Source of the DNA: Virgibacillus senegalensis
GTDB lineage: Bacteria; Bacillota; Bacilli; Bacillales; Amphibacillaceae
NCBI RefSeq assembly: GCF_000821245.2
Contig: NZ_LN611425.1
Span: forward strand, 1,499,706 to 1,540,284
Direction of reading: 5' to 3'
Length of the DNA: 40,579 nucleotides
Position numbers and translations under genes: made by a program. The notes under the pieces were generated by a model. The model was not told the DNA's origin. It was given only the letters and a program-made list of their open reading frames with translations, and searched no databases. Shown in pieces: positions 18,892 through 30,056 of this stretch. Positions within the stretch are counted from its first letter, which is position 1; each line of letters starts with the position of its first letter.

Positions 18892-19026
18892 AATTTAAAA
18901 AGTTTGTTAAATGAATGAAGTAATAGAGGACATAAACCTCTTAAAATTAGACAAAAGTGGTTTGGATGAAATTTAATTTCCACACAAGCCGCTTTTAAAC
19001 TTTATCTATCATAGACTTCTTATATA

Positions 19027-20520
19027 CTAATCATGCCTACGGCCATTATCGTCCACATATACGGATTTCACTACTGTCCGCTGATACTTTCTGCCGCGGT
19101 CATTTCCCCTAATATCGAATGTAAGGTTATATACCCCTTTTCCTAATTCCGGCAGTTGGAAATCCCGGTCAGACGTATGGAATGTTTGCGATTGATGTTT
19201 TTTCCCCTGATATTTTTCCAATTTCACTGTTACATTCGGACGTTTTTCTTGGTCGTTTCGATAGACATGAAACCGACCATTTCTTGAATTAATTTTCAGC
19301 TTCTCATTTAGCGGACTGTCGATGGCTGCTTGCAGAAAATAATAGTGTGGACCATTGTTATCCGCTCTAATCGACCACTCACCCGCAGCCGGTTTTTCTA
19401 CTGTAATGCGATGATGATAGGCCCCATTGAAATAACCAGAAGTATCTGCTTCTACTGAAAAATCGCTATAAGTGTTTTGATCAGGTCCCACCAGCGTCAG
19501 CTGGGATAATTTTTGATCGCTTAACCAATCTACCGTTACCTTTTCGGCTTGAGCTTCTACATAAAAAGACTCTGCCTGTCGCCCGTCAGACTGACCGCCT
19601 CTCAATACATAACCGACATTATTGTCCTGCACAGCCACCTTGTCTTTTCCAAATATAGAAAAGGTCTGTCCTGTTGTCTGTATCTCTCCCTCCCCACCAG
19701 CCATTAAGTAACCAGAAAAAAGGTCAAAAGTTGATGTACCTTGTTTAATGGTTTGATGATCCCAAGCCCCTATACTTATTTCTTCTCCGTACGGAAGTCT
19801 GGAGCTTGCAACAGTCACCGCTCCATCATTGGGACCATAACGGTTTAAATATAACCCTCCCCAATATAACGAGCTGCCAAAGCTGCCCCGTTCTGTTCCG
19901 CCGAAGGTTAGAAAAGGAATGTTTCCCGGATTCCCATCCGTTTCGGACCGAAAATTCGCCATGTAGCCTGTTTGAAGGGAATAGGTTGCATCATTTCTAT
20001 TGCCTAGTATTCCTGCCAGCCAGCCGGCCCAGCTGCTGTACGCGAGGTCTGCCAGTTCACTGCCATGGTGTGGAGCGGATAAAGTGATGACTCTTTCTAC
20101 ATATGGTGCAGCTCCATAATGCACCAGAGCTGATTGAGCATCGATTCCCCCTTTACTATGCGCGACGATTACTACCTTTTCTCCAAAGAAGTGGTACATT
20201 TCTTGTAGTTTTTCCGCTAATAAAGCTCCGTTATCCCACATATTCCTTGTTGGATACAAGTCGATAAACGCCGTTTCAAACCCATTCTCGAAAGCGGTGT
20301 CATACATGTCATTGTTTTCCCACCATGTATGAGAAGAACTGTTCAGCCCGTGAACAAACAAGATCGGATGGTTTCCGTCCAATAAATTATCCGGAGTTGT
20401 TCCGACATACCATTCACCCGGGTTTCCAGGCGGATCTCCTTTTCCGAATGAACCAGCCAACACGCCAGCGGGAAGCAACAAAAACAACAAAGTGCCAACA
20501 AAAAGCACTTTTCTCAGCAT
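19027..20520 (-). CDS. Secreted lipase/esterase, alpha/beta hydrolase with C-terminal beta domain
   Basis: A 497-residue exported hydrolase. A signal peptide covers residues 1-22 (cleavage after GVLA). The lipase core has the oxyanion segment FVHGLN (55-60), the nucleophile elbow AHSKGG with Ser122, a likely Asp232 (NDGAVTV) and His255 (WDHQTIK). The first glycine of the usual GxSxG is alanine, as in several Bacillus lipases. Residues 290-497 form a beta-rich region that may bind substrate or the cell wall. It is monocistronic, and the GGAGTGAGG site upstream is good. It probably cleaves extracellular lipids; substrate range is unknown. Confidence 0.85.
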   Translation of the reverse strand: MLRKVLFVGTLLFLLLPAGVLAGSFGKGDPPGNPGEWYVGTTPDNLLDGNHPILFVHGLNSSSHTWWENNDMYDTAFENGFETAFIDLYPTRNMWDNGALLAEKLQEMYHFFGEKVVIVAHSKGGIDAQSALVHYGAAPYVERVITLSAPHHGSELADLAYSSWAGWLAGILGNRNDATYSLQTGYMANFRSETDGNPGNIPFLTFGGTERGSFGSSLYWGGLYLNRYGPNDGAVTVASSRLPYGEEISIGAWDHQTIKQGTSTFDLFSGYLMAGGEGEIQTTGQTFSIFGKDKVAVQDNNVGYVLRGGQSDGRQAESFYVEAQAEKVTVDWLSDQKLSQLTLVGPDQNTYSDFSVEADTSGYFNGAYHHRITVEKPAAGEWSIRADNNGPHYYFLQAAIDSPLNEKLKINSRNGRFHVYRNDQEKRPNVTVKLEKYQGKKHQSQTFHTSDRDFQLPELGKGVYNLTFDIRGNDRGRKYQRTVVKSVYVDDNGRRHD

Positions 20521-20893
20521 TTCCTCACTCCTTTTTGAAAATGTAATAAGAACGACTCAAAAAGAGTATACCGGGAATGGAAAGTGATAGAACCGCCTAA
20601 AATCATTTTTCTAAATTCCCCTGCCATTGGATTAGCATAATGAAATCACTTTGCCACACGGGGTAACTGCCATACTAAGAATGCGAACTTCACAACTTGT
20701 GGAAGTATTTCACTTCTATAAAGCTAAAGAAAAAGGTACTGCCCGCCATTTTGCAATCGGACACCACCTTTTTCTCTTCCCTCATAATCAGAAGTCTACC
20801 CAATTGGTCTGGAAAGACTTCCGCTCACCCAACGTAATCCAGGAATTTTATTTTATATCTTTCCTTTCCTTCCCCAGATTACTGGACTCTCCT
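20521..20893. other. Gap without a recognisable gene
   Basis: This gap carries the lipase upstream region near its left end (ribosome binding site and AT-rich promoter zone). I see no convincing gene, terminator or RNA in the rest. A short plus-strand open frame here lacks a ribosome binding site and family signature. Confidence 0.5.
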
Positions 20894-22216
<1,323 letters not shown>

Positions 22217-22274
22217 TTATTTCCTACCCTGCTTTTTATATCGGATTTAAAGTTGATTTTTTGAAGAAAAGAAG

Positions 22275-22311
22275 TGCCAGGTATCTGCTAATCGGGATAC
22301 CTGGCATTTCT
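22275..22311 (-). terminator. Terminator after the BCCT transporter gene
   Basis: A perfect 11-bp stem (TGCCAGGTATC / GATACCTGGCA). On the minus strand it is followed by a T-rich tract CTTCTTTTCTTC. It lies between the BCCT stop codon and hemAT. Confidence 0.8.
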
Positions 22312-22323
22312 CTAATCCACAGT

Positions 22324-23946
22324 TTATTGCTTCAAATCCTCGGACGCGTCCTCCCTTTTCTTTTTTCTCCTCAACCGCTGCCTAATTTTTTTGGAATCCA
22401 GATTGATTGTTTTCGGCTTATAATGCTCAGATGCCTTTAAGTCATCTGTGGAAGCCTTCATGAACGACCATGCGAGCATCAGCATGATAAACAATAATGG
22501 AAATCCTCCAACAATACTAGCTGTCTGCAGGGTGGACAACCCACCGATGAACATCAGTACCAACGGCATTAGACAGAGTGTAAACGCCCAAAACAATCGA
22601 TTCCAGCGTAACGGCTCATCCTCCACTTCTGATTGTACAACAGAAGCGAGAATATACGAGCTCGAGTCAAAGGTTGTCGCAAGAAAGATGATAGCCAGGA
22701 CGGTAAAAACAAGAATGATCAGTGGAGCCCAAGGCAGCTGATTGATTATGCTGATAATTGCATAGGGAGCACCCTGTTCGTTCAATACACTTACCACATC
22801 GAACTCTCCGGAAAGCTGCATATATAACCCGAAGTTACCCATGATTCCGAAAAAAAGCAGACTGCCAAGTGACCCGTAAATAATCGTTCCAAGCACCATT
22901 TGCCGAATCGTCCGACCCCGGGATATTTTCGCGACAAACAGGCCGACAAACGGGGCATACACGAGCCACCACGCCCAGTAGAAAACCGTCCACCCTTCCG
23001 GGAATCCAGTGCGTTCGAACGGTCCCAAATTATTAAACGGTTCCGTCCATGTGCTCATATGAAAAAAATTATCCAGGACTAATCCAATACTATTGGTCGT
23101 TGTTTCCGCGATGAATCTCGTAGGACCTAACACGAAAATGAACAACAGCAAAAAGATGGCAAGCCAAAGATTCAAATCACTCAACACTTTGATTCCTTTA
23201 CGCAAACCGGAATAGGCACTTAAGGCAAAAATGGTCGTACAAAGAACAAGAATAATCGTCTGCATCGTCATATTTGCCGGTAGTCCTGTCAACCTGGATA
23301 CACCTTCTGCTATCATCGGTGCTCCAAGGGCAAGCGTGGTTCCGGCGCCACCCATCAACCCAAACATAAATAACACATCAATCAATTTGCCAATGGGCCC
23401 GTCAGTCAAACGGCCGATTAACGGCCTGCAGGCTTCACTTATTTTCAGTACCGGCTTTCTTCTTACATAATAAAAATAGGCCATAGGCAAAGCCGGGAGT
23501 GTATAAATAGCCCAGGCGATTGGACCCCAGTGAAAAATCCCGTAAGAACTTGCCCATTGGATCGCTTCCCTGGAACCTGGATTGATTCCAAAGGGTGGAT
23601 CTTGATAATAGTAAGCCCATTCAATCGTTCCCCAGTACAGTATACTCGATCCGATACCTGCACAAAAAAGCATTGCTGCCCAGGAAAAGGTGTTAAACTC
23701 CGGTTTTTCATCTTTTTCTCCAAGTTTGATTTGACCGTTGACACTAAAAGCAACATATATCAAAAAAAAGAACAATACAAAGCCGACCAGTAAATAAAGG
23801 ACACCGAAGTTCTGAGTGACAAAGTCATTGGCAGCCAGTACAAAAGCTTCCCCTTCTTCCGGAAATAAGACGAGCGGAATAGTGACCAAAAGCAAAAGAA
23901 GTAAAGCGCCGATAAAAGTTGGCCAATCGATTAAACGATTTTTCAT
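22324..23946 (-). CDS. BCCT-family betaine/carnitine/choline-type transporter
   Basis: A 540-residue transporter with twelve membrane helices and the BCCT signature region WTVFYWAWWLVYAPFVGLFVA followed by KISRGRT. The segment YWGTIEWAYYYQDPPFG and FHWGPIAWAIY is closer to the CaiT-like branch than to OpuD. It has a basic C-terminal tail (KKIRQRLRRKKKRE), typical of osmosensing BCCT carriers. It likely imports a quaternary amine or related osmolyte; the exact substrate is not clear. ATG 23946 is chosen because GAAGGGAAG lies upstream; an ATG-initiated extension from 23973 lacks a site. Confidence 0.88.
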   Translation of the reverse strand: MKNRLIDWPTFIGALLLLLLVTIPLVLFPEEGEAFVLAANDFVTQNFGVLYLLVGFVLFFFLIYVAFSVNGQIKLGEKDEKPEFNTFSWAAMLFCAGIGSSILYWGTIEWAYYYQDPPFGINPGSREAIQWASSYGIFHWGPIAWAIYTLPALPMAYFYYVRRKPVLKISEACRPLIGRLTDGPIGKLIDVLFMFGLMGGAGTTLALGAPMIAEGVSRLTGLPANMTMQTIILVLCTTIFALSAYSGLRKGIKVLSDLNLWLAIFLLLFIFVLGPTRFIAETTTNSIGLVLDNFFHMSTWTEPFNNLGPFERTGFPEGWTVFYWAWWLVYAPFVGLFVAKISRGRTIRQMVLGTIIYGSLGSLLFFGIMGNFGLYMQLSGEFDVVSVLNEQGAPYAIISIINQLPWAPLIILVFTVLAIIFLATTFDSSSYILASVVQSEVEDEPLRWNRLFWAFTLCLMPLVLMFIGGLSTLQTASIVGGFPLLFIMLMLAWSFMKASTDDLKASEHYKPKTINLDSKKIRQRLRRKKKREDASEDLKQ

Positions 23947-24058
23947 GCTATCTTCCCTTCTTGAAAAAAACAATATTCCCGTCTGTTAGTTTTGTTTATA
24001 AACGTCTTTTTTATCCGATAGGAAAGTACTTATCTACTTTTGGAGTTTTATTCCTCGC

Positions 24059-24172
24059 TGCGGAAATACCCTTCGCTTTCCGGGGGCGGCTGGTGAGCTT
24101 CCTCGAGCTAAAGCTCTGCGGGATCTCACCGAGGCCTTTCCTCCCGCGGGAGTCTTCGGGTATTTCCTCCGC
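24059..24172. repeat. Long palindromic intergenic element, type 2
   Basis: Nested inverted repeats in the gap between the BCCT and mtlD genes. Outer arms are GGAAATACCC (24062-24071) and GGGTATTTCC (24158-24167), middle arms GGTGAG (24092-24097) and CTCACC (24125-24130), and an inner hairpin GAGCT-AA-AGCTC (24105-24116). It is GC-rich, with CCCGCGGGAG-type sequence. It matches the general form of a palindrome found many times in Bacillaceae genomes. The rest of the gap shows only the mtlD terminator. Confidence 0.75.
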
Positions 24173-24364
24173 CATGTACAGCTCCTTATTTCTTAACATA
24201 GTTACTCCCAAAAGATGCTTCAACAGTGGAGGAAAATGATTTGTATTATCGAAGACTTTTTATGTTTCAACCTCGCTGCTTATAGCTTTTGGCTCTACAA
24301 GAATAGTAGTAGTCATCCAAAGTTGGTTAGAAATTTATACCGACCATGGACATAAAAAAGTTAA

Positions 24365-24398
24365 TGAAAAAACGCCTGGAGGAATTTCTCCAGGCGTT
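24365..24398 (-). terminator. Terminator after mtlD
   Basis: A perfect 11-bp stem (AACGCCTGGAG / CTCCAGGCGTT) with a six-base loop. On the minus strand it is followed by TTTTTT. It is placed 19 bp after the mtlD stop codon. Confidence 0.9.
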
Positions 24399-24416
24399 TG
24401 GTGTTCTATCTTTCCA

Positions 24417-25559
24417 TTATTGCTTTAGTTTCCGGTATTGCTCGATTACTTCTTTGCTGATCTCACTGTCCTCATCCAGGCCACTTACTTCTTTCAAGAC
24501 GTAGGCTGGGCCATGTTCCTGAATCATTCCCTGGATTTTCACCGCTTCTTCATCCTCCGAATAGTCAAACAACAGTGCTGCCGCAATAGCCTTTGCTAAA
24601 TTTGTGAACGAAAGTCCTGCTTTTTGAGCTTCGGTTGCCGGGCGGATCAGCCTGTCCTCCGGCCCCAGCTTACGGATCGGTGCACGGCCGACTCTTGTAA
24701 CAGCATCGTTCAGGTATGGGTTTTTAAACCGCTCAATTATTTTTTGAATATAGGAGAGATGTTCTTCTTTGTCCAAGCCGTATCGCTTCACTAGATAATC
24801 ACCGGTTTCTTTCAGCGTTTCACGTACTTGCCCGGCAATTTGTTCATCGGCTAGCGTCTTATCAATGGTACTTTTTCCAGCAAGATAACCGAAGTAAGCT
24901 ATTACCGCATGCCCCGTATTGACAGTGAACAATTTACGCTCAATAAATGGTGCGAGCTCATCCACAACCTTCATACCATCAATTGGCGGAATGTCCTGAT
25001 TAGTTTCGACTACCCATTCGAAATACGGCTCTACCAGCACATCCAAAGATTCCGGGTCCTCTTGGATCGGAACGATTCGATCTACAGCAGAGTTGAAGAA
25101 GTACACCCTCCCTTCCAGCCTTTCTTTGGTATCCTCGTCAAGGTTTTCAAGGATGTGCTTCTTCAATATATCGGTCGCAGAGATTTGATTTTCACAAGCG
25201 ATTACATACAATTTCTCATCTGTTTCATAGACACGCTCGGTTAAACCACGTGCAATCAATGGAGCAATCCGCGGAAGAATATTCGGGCCGATTGCCGTCG
25301 TTAAATAAACAGCATTTTTTATGGCATCAATCACTTCTTCTTCCTGCTTCAAGTTGTTCAAACCGGAAACATTCTCAATGGTGGTAGTCTGTTCCTGTTC
25401 TGTAGCCAACTTCACCTGATAGCTTTTTTGTTCATTCAGTTTATTGATGATTTGTTCGGCAATATCGACGAAGGTGACATGGTAACCAGATTCGGCGAAC
25501 AACCCGCCTATAAAACCGCGGCCGATATTTCCTGCTCCAAAGTGAACAGTTTGTTTCAA
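24417..25559 (-). CDS. mtlD: Mannitol-1-phosphate 5-dehydrogenase
   Basis: A 380-residue NAD-dependent dehydrogenase converting mannitol 1-phosphate to fructose 6-phosphate. It has the N-terminal dinucleotide fold VHFGAGNIGRGFIG and the polyol dehydrogenase segment KLFTVNTGHAVIAYFGY with the catalytic lysine. The likely start is TTG at 25559 (MKQTVHFG), 9 bp after AAAGGA; the in-frame ATG at 25568 abuts that site. The AAAGGA lies inside the last codons of mtlR, so the two genes are coupled. Confidence 0.93.
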   Translation of the reverse strand: MKQTVHFGAGNIGRGFIGGLFAESGYHVTFVDIAEQIINKLNEQKSYQVKLATEQEQTTTIENVSGLNNLKQEEEVIDAIKNAVYLTTAIGPNILPRIAPLIARGLTERVYETDEKLYVIACENQISATDILKKHILENLDEDTKERLEGRVYFFNSAVDRIVPIQEDPESLDVLVEPYFEWVVETNQDIPPIDGMKVVDELAPFIERKLFTVNTGHAVIAYFGYLAGKSTIDKTLADEQIAGQVRETLKETGDYLVKRYGLDKEEHLSYIQKIIERFKNPYLNDAVTRVGRAPIRKLGPEDRLIRPATEAQKAGLSFTNLAKAIAAALLFDYSEDEEAVKIQGMIQEHGPAYVLKEVSGLDEDSEISKEVIEQYRKLKQ

Positions 25560-25564
25560 TGTAA

Positions 25565-27652
25565 TCATTCCTTTATCAAGTTATTTTGTAGATAATCCAG
25601 AAAAAGATCCTCCAATTTTTTGCGGATCATTGCTTCGTTAGAGGATGAAAAAATCATCATAGCAACATCATTTTCAATCAAACTCGTACTGATCAGGCTA
25701 AGTACCTCCTGCTCCCGGAGACTCATGCTATCCGGCGCCAGCATGAGTAAGAGGTTTTTCATTTGAACTTCCTGACCATCCATCCCTTTAATTGTACAAG
25801 GCTGCTCCAGATGGGATACTTGGAAAATCAATTCGTGGATATGGTCGTCCCGGCAATGGAACAAGCCCATATTGGTATTCGGAATCCCTAAGCCTCCTCT
25901 GTTTTCGCGTTCTTCCAACTCGACAAGCACTTTATTTGAATCATCGAGAAGCTGGTCTTCCTCCGCTTGCTCCACCATCTTCCGCAGTACTTCACGATGG
26001 TCGGAAGTATCTTGATACCGGTAAACACGAAGATTGGCCAAAATTCCTTCGATACTGGAATGGACATCCTTGATTTCCTCAAGCAAATCATGAATTCCTT
26101 GTTTTTCAGTATGGCTGGAAGTTTCTTTTTCATTTGCTGGCCTGATATATTGTTTCTTGCCCGTCAGTTTTTTGAGATTGCGTTTCAAGAAGTCATGGAT
26201 TGCTTCCGTATCCTCCTCACTGAGCAGAGGACTTACCAAGATATATTCTAGGTCACTAAAAGGCAGCCTTACGGTAGAGATAACCACATCAAACGAGCTG
26301 AGATTAGCATTACGGAAATCATTGATCGATAAAATTTCTACTTCTTCGATTTCCGGTACTTCCTGCTGAATCCGGCTGGCCAACATCTTCGAGGCTCCTA
26401 TACCTGTTGGACAAACGACTACCGCCTGAATTACTGCCTTTTCCTCATTCATCAGCAATGCCGAGCCAAAGTGGAGAACAATAAAGGCTACTTCTTCGTC
26501 AGGAAAGTGTACCTCTTGAAAATGTGTTTCCAAGCTGTTTTTAACGGCCATGAACAATACCGGATATTTCCGTTTGATTTCATCGGTTAGCGGGTTGAAT
26601 AATTCCATCCCCTGCTGTAACCGGAATAAAGAAGGTTCCATATGAGCAAGCAGACCCTGGAATAAGGAAAAATCATCTGATAAGTAGATATGGAGCTGAT
26701 TGGAAACATCAGAGATGACATCCTTTATTAATCGGCCAAGCATGATACTGTCGTATCCGATGGAATTGGCTCTCTGCAGTTTTGATCCCTTTAGCATAAC
26801 TGTAAGAAACAAGACATCATTTTCTGTCAGTGGAACGTCGAACTTTTGTATCAAATCCTCGCACATTTGCTTCATTCTCCGGTATTCAAGCGAAGACTTG
26901 TCTACCATTTGATCAGTCTGTTCCATACGATACTGACTTTCCGAACGTTGAACCGTGATACACATATGAATAATCAAACCTATGTAATCACTGTCAGCTA
27001 GCCTTGTTTGCCCTTTATTGATCGTCCGGCTTACTAACGAGTCGATTTCCTGCAAATATTGCGGAGAAAAGTATCCGAATACAAGGCCATTCAGCTGGTT
27101 CCCTTTTTGCAGCAAATATAAATACTCGATCAACTCTTCATGAAAATGAATTGAAAAATAACCTGCCAAGGCTTTCCTCTTGTCGGATTCCCTTGCTATC
27201 AATTCCACGCCTACGCCCCTTTTTCTCGAAAGCGTCACGCCGAATTTTTCCAGCCAGACAGCCAAATCATTTAGATAAGTTGTCAAGGTGGCGGTACTGA
27301 CACCCAACTGCTTTGCCAGTACTTGCGTCTTAAAAGACACTCCCTCGTGCAACAAGGTGATCAACAAGTGGAGCTTTCTCTCCTCAGGTGTTTCATCTGT
27401 CGGATTCAAACTGGATAAATGCTGCATCAACCGGTAAATATGTTCATTTTTACCATCGATTACAAGACCATCAGCCGGCGTCCGGTTCAAATTCAATTGA
27501 AATTGATCCAGAAATTTTGCTGCAGATTTCAAATCTCGCTGAATCGTCCGTACACTTACATTAAGAAAAGAAGCCAAGGATTGTGCAGTATGCTTTCCTG
27601 ACGTTTTGACAATTAACTCTATGATGGATTTTTCCCGTGATGTAATAAACAT
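25565..27652 (-). CDS. mtlR: Mannitol operon activator MtlR
   Basis: A 695-residue PTS-controlled activator. Domains in order: N-terminal helix-turn-helix (about residues 20-45) and a second winged helix (about 100-150); PRD1 and PRD2 with conserved histidines near 229, 337 and 394; an EIIB-Gat-like domain with the phosphorylatable Cys414 (VVCPTGIGASK); and a C-terminal EIIA-Mtl-like domain with the IPNTNMGLFH histidine. This matches B. subtilis MtlR, whose DNA binding depends on HPr- and EII-dependent phosphorylation. The start may be ATG 27652 or GTG 27661; neither has a strong site. It lies between mtlA and mtlD, whereas in B. subtilis it stands apart. Confidence 0.92.
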   Translation of the reverse strand: MFITSREKSIIELIVKTSGKHTAQSLASFLNVSVRTIQRDLKSAAKFLDQFQLNLNRTPADGLVIDGKNEHIYRLMQHLSSLNPTDETPEERKLHLLITLLHEGVSFKTQVLAKQLGVSTATLTTYLNDLAVWLEKFGVTLSRKRGVGVELIARESDKRKALAGYFSIHFHEELIEYLYLLQKGNQLNGLVFGYFSPQYLQEIDSLVSRTINKGQTRLADSDYIGLIIHMCITVQRSESQYRMEQTDQMVDKSSLEYRRMKQMCEDLIQKFDVPLTENDVLFLTVMLKGSKLQRANSIGYDSIMLGRLIKDVISDVSNQLHIYLSDDFSLFQGLLAHMEPSLFRLQQGMELFNPLTDEIKRKYPVLFMAVKNSLETHFQEVHFPDEEVAFIVLHFGSALLMNEEKAVIQAVVVCPTGIGASKMLASRIQQEVPEIEEVEILSINDFRNANLSSFDVVISTVRLPFSDLEYILVSPLLSEEDTEAIHDFLKRNLKKLTGKKQYIRPANEKETSSHTEKQGIHDLLEEIKDVHSSIEGILANLRVYRYQDTSDHREVLRKMVEQAEEDQLLDDSNKVLVELEERENRGGLGIPNTNMGLFHCRDDHIHELIFQVSHLEQPCTIKGMDGQEVQMKNLLLMLAPDSMSLREQEVLSLISTSLIENDVAMMIFSSSNEAMIRKKLEDLFLDYLQNNLIKE

Positions 27653-27779
27653 ATTACCCACTCATTTCTACATTAAAATATCCCTCTTATTACTCTTTCT
27701 GTCCATCTACAGAAAAGCAGGAAGCAAAATTGCTATAATGCCTTGTTTCCTTTATCGGGCCAAACGCTAAAACTAGAAC

Positions 27780-27806
27780 AGAAAGGCAGGATTATCCCGC
27801 CTTTCT
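27780..27806 (-). terminator. Hairpin after mtlA, possible partial terminator
   Basis: Arms AAAGGCAGGA and TCCCGCCTTT (one G-T pair) just downstream of the mtlA stop. The minus-strand tail CTGTTCTAGTTTT is only moderately T-rich, so read-through into mtlR-mtlD is possible. Confidence 0.6.
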
Positions 27807-27820
27807 ATTCAATGGGGTGC

Positions 27821-29755
27821 TTATTTGCTGTTAATAATATCCTTTAGTTCTTTAGCTGTTTTAGCTTGGACCATTTGTTCGATATTTTCCATTTCCGAAC
27901 AAATAACCGCGATTCCGGACAGAATCTCCAAATGAGTACCGTCTTTGCCAGCAATACCGAAGATCAATTTGGTATCTTCGCCATCAAAGTCCACGCCATT
28001 TGGGACCTGAACGACGGTGAAACCGGACTTCCGTACAGCTTTTTTGGCATCTTCCGTACCGTGTGGTATCGCTACATTATTCCCCATATAGGTAGAAGTC
28101 ATGTTATCCCGTTCGATCATGGCCTCAACGTAGCTTTCTTCTACATAACCTGCTTTTACCAATGCTTCACCAGCAAAGCGGATTGCCTCTTCTTTTGTGT
28201 CAAATTCCTGACCAATGAAAATATTTTCTTCAAGAAGCAGGTCATCGTCATCACCATGGCCTGGATCCGGTTCTGTCACCTCTTGCTGAGAATCCTCGAC
28301 AAGATCGGCTAATTCCTCTGATACCCCACTTCGCAAACTGTCAATCAGGTTATCATATTCAGGACTGGACAAGAAGTTATCCACTGAAATATGGTAAGCG
28401 TTTGGCAGTTTGTTTTTGGCGCGTGGTGTCAGTTCTTCCTGAGTGATAACGACTTGAGCGTCACTTGGCAAATTGCTGATTGACGTGTTGGTTACCTCGA
28501 CATCTAGCTCCGCTTCCTTCACTTTCTTACGGAGCAAGGAAGCCCCCATTGCACTGGATCCCATGCCGGCATCACAAGCAAAAACGATTTTTTCAACATC
28601 CTCAGGCATAACTCCCTTTTCAGCGGTGCTTTGGTTCGCTCCAGAAGAAACTGCGCCGGAAACTGAGCTTTTCTTTCCTTTCATTTCTTCCATCTTTTTC
28701 GTCGCTTCGTCGATATCTTCATCCGATTGTTTTCCGGATTTCAATACGATTCCCGATACGATGAAAGAAACAATCGTAGCGACGATAACCGCCGAATAGT
28801 TGGCAACATAAGCCATTGTCTGAGGAGGAGTTACCGCAGTGATGGCAATAATACTTCCTGGTGACGAAGGAGCAACAAGTCCTCCACCCAACAATACAAG
28901 GGTGAAGACACCGCTCATCCCACCAAGAATAACAGCGATGAACAACATCGGACGCATCAAAACGTATGGGAAATAAATTTCGTGAATCCCGCCCAGGAAG
29001 TGAATAATACCAGCGCCTGGTGCGGATTGTTTTGCTGTGCCTTTACCAAAAAGAGAGAAGGCAAGCAATACGCCTAGACCTGGTCCTGGGTTCGCTTCAA
29101 GAAGGAACAGTACCGACTTTCCTGCGTTTTGCACCTGTTCTAATCCGATTGGTGACAGGACACCGTGATTGATTGCGTTATTCAAGAACAAAATCTTAGC
29201 TGGTTCTATTAGAATACTCGTCAATGGCAGTAAACCTGCTCCTACTAGCCAATCTACACCCAGAACCAATACTTGGGTGAATCCATCAACAGCCGGGCCG
29301 ACTGCCAGGAAGGAAAGAATTGCCATCAATCCACCTAAAATACCAGCAGAAAAGTTATTAACTAGCATTTCGAAACCAGTTCTGATTTTTCCATCGATTA
29401 GCTGGTCGAATTTTTTAATGACGTAAGCTCCAAGCGGACCCATGATCATGGCGCCAAGGAACATTGGCGTATCCGGTGCTCCGACAATCACACCGATTGT
29501 AGCGATTGCCCCGACTACACCCCCGCGCTGATCGTGAATCAATTTACCGCCGGTATAACCGATTAAAAGCGGTAATAAGTACTTAACCATCGGATCGACT
29601 AATTTGGCAAGCTCTTCATTCGGAATAATTCCATCAGGAATAAACAATGCCGTAATCAATCCCCATGCAATAAATGCACCTATGTTTGGCAACACCATGG
29701 AACTAAGAAAGTTACCAAACTTCTGTATCGCAACTTTTACAGATGATTGAGCCAT
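27821..29755 (-). CDS. mtlA: PTS mannitol transporter EIICBA
   Basis: A 644-residue mannitol permease that phosphorylates its substrate during uptake. The EIIC membrane domain (1-340) contains the IIC motif GGIHEIYFPYVLMRP. EIIB (386-480) has the active-site Cys394 in CDAGMGSSAMG. An acidic linker (GHGDDDD) leads to EIIA (508-644), with the active His565 in IPHGTEDAKK. B. subtilis has EIICB (MtlA) and a separate EIIA (MtlF); here all three are fused, as in E. coli. GAAAGGAAG precedes the ATG. Confidence 0.94.
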   Translation of the reverse strand: MAQSSVKVAIQKFGNFLSSMVLPNIGAFIAWGLITALFIPDGIIPNEELAKLVDPMVKYLLPLLIGYTGGKLIHDQRGGVVGAIATIGVIVGAPDTPMFLGAMIMGPLGAYVIKKFDQLIDGKIRTGFEMLVNNFSAGILGGLMAILSFLAVGPAVDGFTQVLVLGVDWLVGAGLLPLTSILIEPAKILFLNNAINHGVLSPIGLEQVQNAGKSVLFLLEANPGPGLGVLLAFSLFGKGTAKQSAPGAGIIHFLGGIHEIYFPYVLMRPMLFIAVILGGMSGVFTLVLLGGGLVAPSSPGSIIAITAVTPPQTMAYVANYSAVIVATIVSFIVSGIVLKSGKQSDEDIDEATKKMEEMKGKKSSVSGAVSSGANQSTAEKGVMPEDVEKIVFACDAGMGSSAMGASLLRKKVKEAELDVEVTNTSISNLPSDAQVVITQEELTPRAKNKLPNAYHISVDNFLSSPEYDNLIDSLRSGVSEELADLVEDSQQEVTEPDPGHGDDDDLLLEENIFIGQEFDTKEEAIRFAGEALVKAGYVEESYVEAMIERDNMTSTYMGNNVAIPHGTEDAKKAVRKSGFTVVQVPNGVDFDGEDTKLIFGIAGKDGTHLEILSGIAVICSEMENIEQMVQAKTAKELKDIINSK

Positions 29756-29836
29756 GTTATACTTCCTTTCAATAAAATTAGATAATATCAGACGTTAACA
29801 TCATAAGCCACTAGGAAGCGCTATTCAAGAAACACT

Positions 29837-29877
29837 AACATTACCTTTGTCGCAGTCTGAAAGACAAAGGTAATGTT
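29837..29877. promoter_or_regulatory. Perfect 15-bp hairpin in the mtlA upstream region
   Basis: Arms AACATTACCTTTGTC and GACAAAGGTAATGTT with an 11-base loop, 82-122 bp upstream of mtlA. If the mtlA promoter is farther upstream, this is a leader hairpin. It has only short T-tracts on either side. The function could be attenuation or mRNA stability, or it may be a terminator for stray transcription. Confidence 0.55.
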
Positions 29878-29995
29878 TCTTCTGTGCATAAATTCCTATG
29901 CAGCTATTGTGCGCTTTTCGGAAGCTGTTCATTCGCAATTAACCTTTATACGCTATATGGCAGTCAGTGATTCTTAGAGGAGATTCCAAAAATCC

Positions 29996-30021
29996 GTTTA
30001 GTATGGAATATACTCGGGAAA
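29996..30021 (+). promoter_or_regulatory. Candidate sigma-B promoter of the Cys-rich protein gene
   Basis: GTTTAG, a 14-base spacer and GGGAAA fits the general stress sigma-B consensus (GTTTAA / GGGWAW). It ends 35 bp before the start codon. Confidence 0.55.
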
Positions 30022-30056
30022 TTTATAGAGACAAATACTTAATGGAGGTTAGATAA

